A DNA stretch of 31,802 bases from positions 1-31,802 of the forward strand of contig CALGYU010000054.1 in NCBI GenBank assembly GCA_937934685.1. Direction: 5' to 3'. This document shows, in pieces, positions 24,079 through 30,300 of this stretch. The first letter of the stretch is position 1. Each line of letters opens with the position of its first letter. The position numbers and the translations under genes were made by a program. The stretch comes from an uncultured Acholeplasma sp. Lineage in GTDB: Bacteria; Bacillota_I; Bacilli_A; Acholeplasmatales; Acholeplasmataceae. Below the pieces are notes generated by a model. That model ran no database searches. It saw nothing but the letters and a program-made list of their open reading frames with translations, and was not told where the DNA came from.

Positions 24079-25578
24079 ATGGATTTTCAAGCTATTACAG
24101 CAATAATTATTGGTGCAATATTGATTTTAAGTATTTTCTTTTTAGTATTCTACTGCGTAAAAGGATATAACCTAATGATTGGTTTCTTCTTTATGGCAGT
24201 ATTTTGGACTATTCTAGCAATCGTTGGTCATTCAATTATTGGTGATCATGCAGAATATGGAAATAGTTTCTTTAAAAGTGGAAACACATTAGAAGACATC
24301 TTAGTAGGACTAAAACACGTATTCCAAGATGGACCACAAGGATATGGGGCTTCAATCTTAACTAATATTTTCTTTGGTGCCTTCTTCGGTCGTATCTTGA
24401 TTGAGACAAACATTGCTTCAACAATCATTAAAAAGACTGTTGAACTTGGTGGAGATCAACCAAGAGTGACTATGGGACTATTATCAATAGTTACTGCAGT
24501 GTTATTTGTTAACATGACAGGTATCGGACCAGTAATGGCTATTGCGGTTATTGTACTTCCAATCTTATTAACAATAGGTATTCCAGCAGGTGTTGCTTTA
24601 TTCTCGTTTATGGGTTCAGTCATGGCGGGAATTTTAGTAAACCCGGTTAACTTTACTCAATATCACACCATTGTAAAAAATGCAGCAGAAAATGCATTAG
24701 GTAACGATTCACAAACATTTTTAGCTATTGAAGGATTCACATATGGTGATTATGCTGTATTTGGTTGGATTGGACTAGCAATAGTTGTTGTTGGTATCAT
24801 CTTAGTTTCAAACCTTGCATTAGGATTTAAAAAGAAAACATATGCATGGGCAGTAGATACACCAGATCAAACTGGCGAGACTACTAAAAAAGATGCTCCG
24901 TGGTATTCATGGTTTGCAGTATTAATTCCTGTTGTTTTAATTACAGTAATTAATATGCTTAAGTACCCTAATCCTGATTTACCAGGTAAATTCCTGAATT
25001 ATACAGGATTCTCAACCATCCTAGCTTTCCTACTAGCCAGTGTTTATGCGCTTGCTACTACAGGAAACCTACGTGGTGGATATAAAAAAGTTGTTGGAAG
25101 AATTTCTAAATTCTTTGCAGATGGAGCAATGGATGTGGCACCTATGGTTGGGTTCTTATTAGCTCTGGCTATGTTTAATAACGCCGCAGGATTAAACGTT
25201 CCTTATCTAAAATCTCTTTTAGGACAAATTATTCCAACTAGTGCAATTGGATTAACACTTTTATTCGGATTTGGTGCTATTTTCAGCTTTTTCCGTGGAC
25301 CTACCAATTTAGTTGGTTCAGGAGCTGCATTTGCAACAATCGTATTTGTTGGTTTAGGTGATTCAGCAGCAATTGCATTAACCATTCCATTCATTTATGC
25401 ATTATTCTCAGTTTCAACTATTGTCCCACAACACGTTGATATTACTCAATCATGGGTTGCATGGGGATTTGGATATACAAACGTAAGTCCTAAAGACTTT
25501 ATGAAAATGTCAATTCCTACGGGATATATTCTTTCAATTATCATAATCTTCTTAGCATTCTTAATGTACGGACTATAA
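24079..25578 (+). CDS. 12-TM ion-coupled permease, copy 2
   Basis: This 499-residue paralogue of the permease at 21161-22615 has the same order of segments: FYCVKGYNLMIG, GAFFGRILIETNIASTIIKK, GIGPVMAIAVIVLPILLTIGI, FSFFRGPTNLVGSGAAFATI and VPQHVDITQSWVAWGFGY. It has a longer loop near residues 50-80 and another near 205-215. Conserved proline and glycine re-entrant regions and the QS-W motif near the end suggest the same transport mechanism. Differences around FRGP-(T/F)-(N/M) and the QS-W motif could reflect a different substrate. AAAGGAGTGA gives a strong ribosome site. It is cotranscribed with the small membrane protein and the ImmA-like gene. The likely substrate is a sugar acid, inferred from location only. 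Confidence 0.72.
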   Translation: MDFQAITAIIIGAILILSIFFLVFYCVKGYNLMIGFFFMAVFWTILAIVGHSIIGDHAEYGNSFFKSGNTLEDILVGLKHVFQDGPQGYGASILTNIFFGAFFGRILIETNIASTIIKKTVELGGDQPRVTMGLLSIVTAVLFVNMTGIGPVMAIAVIVLPILLTIGIPAGVALFSFMGSVMAGILVNPVNFTQYHTIVKNAAENALGNDSQTFLAIEGFTYGDYAVFGWIGLAIVVVGIILVSNLALGFKKKTYAWAVDTPDQTGETTKKDAPWYSWFAVLIPVVLITVINMLKYPNPDLPGKFLNYTGFSTILAFLLASVYALATTGNLRGGYKKVVGRISKFFADGAMDVAPMVGFLLALAMFNNAAGLNVPYLKSLLGQIIPTSAIGLTLLFGFGAIFSFFRGPTNLVGSGAAFATIVFVGLGDSAAIALTIPFIYALFSVSTIVPQHVDITQSWVAWGFGYTNVSPKDFMKMSIPTGYILSIIIIFLAFLMYGL

Positions 25579-25589
25579 TTTTTAAAAAG

Positions 25590-25625
25590 TTAATTAGCCT
25601 CCTAAAAAAATGGGAGGCTAATTAA
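25590..25625 (+). other. Intercistronic hairpin between permease and peptidase genes
   Basis: TTAATTAGCCTCC (25590-25602) pairs perfectly with GGAGGCTAATTAA (25613-25625) around an A-rich loop. No T-run follows, so it is more likely an mRNA stabiliser or partial terminator than a full one. It sits ten bases before the ribosome site of the next gene. Confidence 0.65.
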
Positions 25626-25646
25626 TAAATATATGAGGTGACTAGG

Positions 25647-26351
25647 ATGACAAACCAAATTATATCTTTTAATACAATCTTAAATGAGCTAAAACAAGTG
25701 CCTTTAGAAGTATGGGGACGTTATGCAATAGAAAGAGATATACTATATAAAAAAGTGAAACCAGAAGAGTATGATCAACTTATTTATGAGGCAGATCAAT
25801 GTGGTATTTTATATGCAAAAAAAATCATAGAAGAAACTAAAAGCAAAGATCCTTTTCAAATTGCGGATAAGCTAGGTATAAATGTTACAATGGGGGATTC
25901 AAAACCAGGAAGTAAAAGAATTGTTTTTGCAACCTTTACAACACCTAATAATGTAATATTAATGCAAACACCCATCTTAAAAACTGTACAATTTGTAACG
26001 AATATAGAAGATATAGATCACAGTGATTTTACGAATCAAAAGATAAAAGAAGTATTATTGTCTCATGAGTTATTTCATTATATTGAAAATAAATATAAAA
26101 AAGAAATCTATACCCAAACTAAGAAAATAACACTATGGAAATTATTTGGATACGAACATAAATCAAATCTTAGAGTCTTAAGTGAAATAGCTGCAATGGC
26201 TTTTGCAAGAACTTTAGGAGATATAAAGTATTCACCATACATGTATGACGTTATTATGTATTATCCATATGATAAAGCAGGAGCATCTAGAATCTTTAAC
26301 CATATTATGAAGATAAAAAATGAATATGAAAAAGGTGATTTAAATGTATAA
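25647..26351 (+). CDS. ImmA/IrrE-like HExxH putative metallopeptidase, copy 2
   Basis: This is a 234-residue soluble protein. The segment KDPFQIADKLGINV (about 67-80) is typical of the N-terminal helix-turn of ImmA/IrrE proteins. HELFH (140-144) supplies two zinc-ligand histidines and the catalytic glutamate, and E180 in LSEIAAMAFARTL is the probable third ligand. It is paralogous to the protein at 22632-23237 and likewise directly follows a permease. It has a longer C-terminal tail. ATG 25647 is preferred because GAGGTGA (25635-25641) lies before it; the in-frame GTG at 25638 is part of that ribosome site. ImmA and IrrE cleave repressors (ImmR, DdrO). Here the LacI-type repressor, the permease or a small membrane protein could be targets, but nothing in the sequence shows which. 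Confidence 0.68.
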   Translation: MTNQIISFNTILNELKQVPLEVWGRYAIERDILYKKVKPEEYDQLIYEADQCGILYAKKIIEETKSKDPFQIADKLGINVTMGDSKPGSKRIVFATFTTPNNVILMQTPILKTVQFVTNIEDIDHSDFTNQKIKEVLLSHELFHYIENKYKKEIYTQTKKITLWKLFGYEHKSNLRVLSEIAAMAFARTLGDIKYSPYMYDVIMYYPYDKAGASRIFNHIMKIKNEYEKGDLNV

Positions 26352-26541
26352 TCATAATCCAAAACACAGTTTTTCAACGGCAATCATCTTATTTATAGGA
26401 TTTATTATATTTTCTGTTATAACTATTATTAGTTTTATTGATTATGGTGTAACTGCATCAATCTTTTTAAACTTATTTTTAGCGTTATCCTGTTTATTAT
26501 GCTCATATTTGATGTATAAAAAAAGCAAACAAAAAAAATGA
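26344..26541 (+). CDS. Small two-helix membrane protein
   Basis: This is a 65-residue protein, almost entirely two hydrophobic helices (about 10-29 and 36-55) with a short loop and a very basic end (MYKKSKQKK). I do not recognise it. It overlaps the end of the ImmA-like gene by 8 bases with AAAGGTGA upstream, so the two are translationally coupled and probably act together. It is the last gene of the unit. It could anchor the peptidase at the membrane or be its substrate; both are guesses. Confidence 0.6.
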   Translation: MYNHNPKHSFSTAIILFIGFIIFSVITIISFIDYGVTASIFLNLFLALSCLLCSYLMYKKSKQKK

Positions 26542-26599
26542 ATAAATGTTTTCTCCATTTTTTAAAAAAAACTACAAGAACTATATGTAATGAATTGAT

Positions 26600-26621
26600 A
26601 AAAGGCCAAAGAGCCTTTTTT
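26600..26621 (+). terminator. Terminator of the second transporter unit
   Basis: AAAAGGC (26600-26606) pairs with GCCTTTT (26613-26619), followed by T residues. Confidence 0.75.
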
Positions 26622-26629
26622 ACTTTTTA

Positions 26630-26638
26630 TGATATAAT
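26630..26638 (+). promoter_or_regulatory. Extended -10 promoter of the sirtuin gene
   Basis: TGATATAAT, an extended -10 right after the terminator. The -35 position falls inside the terminator stem and has no good hexamer. AAGGAGATG at 26647-26655 is the ribosome site. Confidence 0.6.
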
Positions 26639-26662
26639 ATTTTTATAAGGAGATGAACAAAG

Positions 26663-27382
26663 ATGACCATCAAGGATTTAGAGCAAATGATTAAAGCATC
26701 AAACTACACCGTTTTTTTTGGTGGAGCAGGTGTGTCCACCGAAAGTGGATTAAAAGATTTTAGAAGTAAAGATGGTTTATATAGTGAAAAATTTCAAGAT
26801 ATATCACCAGAACAAATCCTTAGCTACTCATACTTTAAAAATCATCCAGAAAACTTTTATACATACTATAAAGAAAAATTCCTATCCCAAAAAGTAAAAC
26901 CTAATCAAGCACACTATGTATTATCAACTTTAGAAAAAAAAGGAAAATTACAAGCAATCATTACCCAAAACATTGATAATCTGCATCAACTAGCAGGTTC
27001 AATGAATGTCATTGAACTTCATGGTTCTGTGTATAGAAACTATAGCATACCGTCAAAAAGAAAGTATGATGGCATTGAGATCATACTTAACCAAAAGGGA
27101 ATCCCATATGATGCATATGGAGAAATGATTAGACCAGATGTAACACTATATGAAGAATCGTTAAAAGAAGAGGTCATTTTAAAAGCCATCAAAGAAATTA
27201 GTCAAGCAGAATTACTCATCATAGGAGGCACTTCTTTAACGGTTTATCCAGCAGCAAGCTTTATTCAATATTTTAAAGGTAAAAACTTAGTTGCAATTAA
27301 CAGAGATCACATTGGGGTTAAAAACTTTATTAAAGGCAATATCGGAGAAGTATTAGGACAACTTAATCTTGATGAAATATAA
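26663..27382 (+). CDS. Sir2-family NAD-dependent protein deacylase lacking the zinc cysteines
   Basis: This 239-residue sirtuin is the length of bacterial CobB/SrtN. The catalytic parts are intact: GGAGVSTESGLKDFR (20-34) for NAD binding, TQNIDNLH (101-108), the catalytic H120 in IELHGS, MIRPDVTLYEE (155-165) and IIGGTSLTVYPAAS (186-199). The zinc ribbon is lost. The first CxxC is SIPS (128-131), and the second is YDAY (149-152). Spacing is otherwise normal, so the module was kept but without its metal. Related enzymes remove acetyl or other acyl groups from lysines. Activity here is likely, judging by the intact core, but needs a metal-free small domain. It is monocistronic and converges on the amino-acid transporter operon. 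Confidence 0.88.
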   Translation: MTIKDLEQMIKASNYTVFFGGAGVSTESGLKDFRSKDGLYSEKFQDISPEQILSYSYFKNHPENFYTYYKEKFLSQKVKPNQAHYVLSTLEKKGKLQAIITQNIDNLHQLAGSMNVIELHGSVYRNYSIPSKRKYDGIEIILNQKGIPYDAYGEMIRPDVTLYEESLKEEVILKAIKEISQAELLIIGGTSLTVYPAASFIQYFKGKNLVAINRDHIGVKNFIKGNIGEVLGQLNLDEI

Positions 27383-27412
27383 AAAAGTTAAGCAATTACA
27401 CTTAACTTTTTT
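27381..27412. terminator. Bidirectional terminator between sirtuin and glnQ-like genes
   Basis: AAAAAAGTTAAG (27381-27392) pairs perfectly with CTTAACTTTTTT (27401-27412), with A and T runs suited to both converging genes. Confidence 0.9.
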
Positions 27413-27415
27413 TTA

Positions 27416-28165
27416 TTACTTATTAGAAACACGAGATAAAAAGTCTTTTAAACGTGGTTCTTTTTGTGCTTCAAATATTTCAGAAGGTGTACCGTCAGCA
27501 ACGATTCTACCCTCATCCATAAATAAAACTCTTGAAGAAACTTCTTTTGCAAACTGCATTTCGTGTGTCACGATAATCATCGTAATATTAGATTGTGCTA
27601 AAGATTTCATAACATTTAAAACCTCGCCAACCATTTCTGGATCTAATGCACTGGTTGGTTCATCAAATAAAATCACATCAGGATTCATCGCCAAACTTCT
27701 AGCAATCGCAATTCTTTGTTTTTGCCCGCCAGATAATTGATTAGGATAACTATCATGCTTATCTTCTAAACCAACTTTTTTTAATAAATCAAAAGCATGA
27801 TTGTTAGCTTCCTCTTCAGATAGTTTTAAAACAGTTTTAGGTGCCAACGTAATATTTTCTAAAACGGTTAAGTGGGGAAACAAATTAAAGTTTTGAAACA
27901 CCATTCCAATCTTTTGACGTAATTGATTTAAGTTTTTATCTTTTAAAGATAATAAATTGCCTTCAAAAACAATTTCTCCTGAAGTAGGAGTTTCCATTAA
28001 ATTCAGACATCTTAACAAGGTAGATTTACCACTACCACTAGGGCCAATGATACTAACAATTTCTCCTTTATTAATTAAAAGGGAAATATTTAATAAAGCA
28101 TGTGTTACATTTTTAAATGTTTTAGTGACATCTTTAATTTCAAATAAAGGTAAATTAGTTTTCAT
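27416..28165 (-). CDS. glnQ: Polar amino acid ABC transporter ATP-binding protein
   Basis: This 249-residue ATPase belongs to the polar amino acid (GlnQ/HisP) family and powers the adjoining binding-protein/permease. Walker A GPSGSGKST is at 41-49, Q-loop Q91, signature LSGGQKQ at 144-150, Walker B VILFDE at 164-169 and D-loop SALD, with the switch His in VTHEMQFAKEV. The FNLFPHLTVLENITLAP stretch is typical of the family. It begins 11 bases inside the end of the upstream permease gene (GAAGG ribosome site), so expression is coupled. The substrate could be glutamine or another polar amino acid, so the symbol names the subfamily, not a proven substrate. Confidence 0.9.
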   Translation of the reverse strand: MKTNLPLFEIKDVTKTFKNVTHALLNISLLINKGEIVSIIGPSGSGKSTLLRCLNLMETPTSGEIVFEGNLLSLKDKNLNQLRQKIGMVFQNFNLFPHLTVLENITLAPKTVLKLSEEEANNHAFDLLKKVGLEDKHDSYPNQLSGGQKQRIAIARSLAMNPDVILFDEPTSALDPEMVGEVLNVMKSLAQSNITMIIVTHEMQFAKEVSSRVLFMDEGRIVADGTPSEIFEAQKEPRLKDFLSRVSNK

Positions 28166-29627
28166 GTTTTAACCTTCTTTCAAAGTAGTTCATTAGCTTA
28201 GATAAAGGAATTGTTAAAATTAAATATAACAATCCGGCAATTAAGTAAGCTTCAGTCATACGGTATGTATTGGATTTTATGATACCAATTTGATACATCA
28301 ATTCTGCAATTCCTAAGAAAGCAAAAATAGAAGTTTCTTTAATAATGGTTACAAATTCATTACCTAAAGAAGGTAAAATATTTTTAATAGCTTGTGGTAA
28401 AATAACTTTTCTCATCGTTTGTGTTTTTGATAAACCTAAAGATCTTGCGGCTTCGGTTTGACCCTTATCAATAGATAAAATACCACCTCTAATGATCTCA
28501 GAAATATAAGCAGAACAGTTAATAACTAAAGCAAGAATTCCAGGAATTAAACTAGTCATATCAATCTTTCCAATATAAATCATTTTTGGAGGCATTAATG
28601 AATAAATTAAGAAAGCCTGAACCAACATAGGCGTTCCACGAATGATATCAACATAAACACTTGCGGTGACAGATAGTACCTTATGATTAGATAAACGCAT
28701 AAAAGTAGGAATTAATGCAAAAATAAACCCAACAATTACACCTACTAAAGATAAAGCTAAAGTCATTAACAACCCTTTAATAAGTAAAGGAACCGTATCT
28801 GATGGTTCAGTCTTAACATATTCTTTACTAGAATAATACTCAATCCACTCATCAATTTGACCTGATGTTTTCAACTCTTCAACTACTTCATTAATTGTAG
28901 GAAGTAATTCAGAACCCTTTTGAACAGCAACAGCATTACCATCATAATTAGATTTTATTTCAGCATCTGAAATAGCCAACATTCCATAATTACCAGCAAT
29001 ATGCGTATTAGCAATAGCAGCTTCAGTAAAAAGAACATCAATTTGACCATTTTTTAGGTCCTCTAATAAAGCAGGTAATTCAGCAACAAACTTAGTATGT
29101 GCCAAAGGCGCTTGCTCTAAAGCGATTTTTTGTTGTAAAGAACCAAATTGAGCACCAACTTTAACACTAGATTGATTGATATCAGCAACAGTCTTAAATT
29201 TGTTTAAATCCGTGTTTCTAACCAAAGCAACTTGAGTGTTTTCCTCAGTGAAGTAACTAACAGAAAAATCCACTTGCTCTAACCTCTCTGTTGTAGGGGT
29301 TAAACCAGCAAGAGCAAAATCAGCCTTACCGTTTTGAACATCTAAAACAACTAGGTCAAAACTTTTATGTACAACACGTAAATTTTTACCAAATGAACGA
29401 GCAATTTCTTTTGCTATTTCAATATCTGCACCTTCAACAGTGGAAACTCCATCTACAAAAACAATGTTTTCATAAGGTGGATAATCTGCTGAGGTAACCA
29501 TCGTTAGATATTCATTATAAGATTCATCTAACTTAAAAACGAAAATATTTGAACTACCATCGGAACATGCGGTTAAGAATACTGCAAGAAATAGTAGTAA
29601 AATAACCATTTTAAATTTTTTCAACAT
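28155..29627 (-). CDS. glnP: Fused amino acid-binding lipoprotein and permease (GlnP type)
   Basis: This is a 490-residue fusion. Residues 1-20 are a lipoprotein signal peptide with lipobox LTAC and lipidated C21. Residues 35-265 are a solute-binding domain of family 3 (MVTSADYPPYENI, EGADIEIAKEIA, FALAGLTPTTERLEQVDFS). Residues 275-490 are the HisM/GlnP permease domain with five or so helices and the EAA loop (EAARSLGLSKTQTMRKVILP). The same order occurs in GlnPQ of lactic acid bacteria, here with a single binding domain. AAAGGAG precedes the ATG. With the downstream ATPase it forms a complete importer. A 200-nt structured leader with two terminators lies upstream. Several polar amino acids are possible substrates. 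Confidence 0.92.
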   Translation of the reverse strand: MLKKFKMVILLLFLAVFLTACSDGSSNIFVFKLDESYNEYLTMVTSADYPPYENIVFVDGVSTVEGADIEIAKEIARSFGKNLRVVHKSFDLVVLDVQNGKADFALAGLTPTTERLEQVDFSVSYFTEENTQVALVRNTDLNKFKTVADINQSSVKVGAQFGSLQQKIALEQAPLAHTKFVAELPALLEDLKNGQIDVLFTEAAIANTHIAGNYGMLAISDAEIKSNYDGNAVAVQKGSELLPTINEVVEELKTSGQIDEWIEYYSSKEYVKTEPSDTVPLLIKGLLMTLALSLVGVIVGFIFALIPTFMRLSNHKVLSVTASVYVDIIRGTPMLVQAFLIYSLMPPKMIYIGKIDMTSLIPGILALVINCSAYISEIIRGGILSIDKGQTEAARSLGLSKTQTMRKVILPQAIKNILPSLGNEFVTIIKETSIFAFLGIAELMYQIGIIKSNTYRMTEAYLIAGLLYLILTIPLSKLMNYFERRLKHEN

Positions 29628-29643
29628 ATTGTTTTCTCCTTTA

Positions 29644-29672
29644 TAAAATAAAAAGCCTTACTTAAAAGGCTT
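29644..29672 (-). terminator. Leader terminator 2, directly before the amino acid transporter genes
   Basis: The minus strand reads AAGCCTT-TTAAGT-AAGGCTT followed by TTTATTTT, 17 bases before the start codon. Because it lies between promoter and gene, it would act as an attenuator. Confidence 0.75.
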
Positions 29673-29702
29673 ATTTCTCATAAGATGAAAACATCCATGA
29701 GC

Positions 29703-29743
29703 AAAAAAAATAGTATCTTTTTCTTATACTCAAGGACTATTTT
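29703..29743 (-). terminator. Leader terminator 1
   Basis: On the minus strand AAAATAGT pairs with ACTATTTT and continues as a T-run. The 5' arm includes the start of repeat copy 2, so pairing of that repeat elsewhere would dissolve the terminator. Confidence 0.6.
29725..29739 (-). repeat. Leader direct repeat, promoter-distal copy
   Basis: The minus strand reads TAGTCCTTGAGTATA. It is identical over 15 bases to the copy at 29783-29797, with an offset of 58 bases. Confidence 0.85.
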
Positions 29744-29782
29744 CACTTAAGCATAAAAATAGATACAATAACATCTATCAAA

Positions 29783-29797
29783 TATACTCAAGGACTA
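29783..29797 (-). repeat. Leader direct repeat, promoter-proximal copy
   Basis: The minus strand reads TAGTCCTTGAGTATA. It is preceded by a long T-run (TTATTTTTTTTAG), another possible stop or pause site. Confidence 0.85.
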
Positions 29798-29851
29798 AAA
29801 AAATAATTTAATAGCCTATCTTGGAAACAAACTTTTTAAGTTATGTAAGTT

Positions 29852-29879
29852 ATTCTAACACAAAAAAACAATATGGCAA
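29852..29879 (-). promoter_or_regulatory. Promoter of the amino acid transporter leader
   Basis: On the minus strand TTGCCA (29879-29874), 16-bp spacer, TAGAAT (29857-29852) with an extended TG. It is divergent from the ACP promoter. Confidence 0.6.
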
Positions 29880-29934
29880 GCAAAAAAAACAAAATAGTAT
29901 CAAAAAAGTCATAAATATGTTAAAATTGTATCAA

Positions 29935-29940
29935 TATAAT
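29935..29940 (+). promoter_or_regulatory. -10 element of the acyl carrier protein promoter
   Basis: Perfect TATAAT, 30 bases before the acpP start. The -35 region is poor (TAAATA). Confidence 0.45.
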
Positions 29941-29970
29941 ATAGTTTTTATAATTAGGAGGAAACAACAA

Positions 29971-30201
29971 ATGTCAGTATTTTCTAGAATCAAAGACATG
30001 ATAATAAACGAATTATCAGTAGAAGAAAAAGATATTACCTTAGAGGCAAGATTAGTTGAAGATCTAGGAGCGGATTCCATCGATGCAGTAGAATTAGTGA
30101 TGAACATAGAAGATGAATTTGAATTAGAAATCAGCGATGAAGCATTACAAAATCTAAAAACAGTAGGCGATTTAGTTAGCTATATTGAAGCCAACCAGTA
30201 A
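29971..30201 (+). CDS. acpP: Acyl carrier protein
   Basis: This 76-residue acidic protein carries growing fatty acyl chains on a 4'-phosphopantetheine arm. LVEDLGADSIDAVELVM (28-44) holds the modified serine S36; the usual DSL is DSI here. The helices IKDMIINELSV and the EDEFELEISDEALQNLKTVGDLVSYIE end match the family. The ATG at 29971 is fixed by TAGGAGGAAAC upstream; an in-frame extension to 29821 is not supported by any ribosome site and is basic, unlike ACP. It is monocistronic, with a terminator after it, and not in a fatty acid synthesis cluster here. Confidence 0.95.
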   Translation: MSVFSRIKDMIINELSVEEKDITLEARLVEDLGADSIDAVELVMNIEDEFELEISDEALQNLKTVGDLVSYIEANQ

Positions 30202-30207
30202 AACAAT

Positions 30208-30240
30208 AAAGCACTTGTCTTTAGATAAGTGCTTTTTATT
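30208..30240 (+). terminator. Terminator of acpP
   Basis: AAAGCACTT (30208-30216) pairs with AAGTGCTTT (30227-30235), then a T-rich tract. Confidence 0.9.
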
Positions 30241-30247
30241 TAAAACA

Positions 30248-30276
30248 TTGAAAAAAACATTAAAATAACTTATAAT
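30248..30276 (+). promoter_or_regulatory. Promoter of leuS
   Basis: TTGAAA (30248-30253), 17-bp spacer, TATAAT (30271-30276). Transcription near 30283 leaves about 18 nt of leader containing GAGG, so there is no room for a T-box. Confidence 0.8.
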
Positions 30277-30300
30277 GACTAGGAGAAATGAGGTTTTAAC

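Larger units (their letters stand above)
29696..29845 (-). ncRNA. Structured leader RNA, candidate riboswitch or attenuator
   Basis: The transcript from the promoter at 29852-29879 would run about 215 nt before the gene. It holds two copies of TAGTCCTTGAGTATA, a TAGAT/ATCTA hairpin between them, a CTTAAG able to pair with CTTGAG in either copy, and terminator 1. A CTCATgGATG/CATCttATGAG hairpin and terminator 2 follow. It matches no riboswitch or T-box that I can recognise (no AGGGTGG-type T-box sequence). An amino-acid-sensing element is the natural guess. Confidence 0.5.

Noticed and set aside
29821..29970. N-terminal extension of the acyl carrier protein from an in-frame upstream ATG.
   Set aside because: The extension is basic and has no ribosome site. 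A perfect ribosome site and normal ACP length support the start at 29971, and the region holds a divergent promoter.
30277..30300. T-box control of leuS.
   Set aside because: A good promoter lies only about 25 bases before the start codon, leaving no space for a T-box leader.
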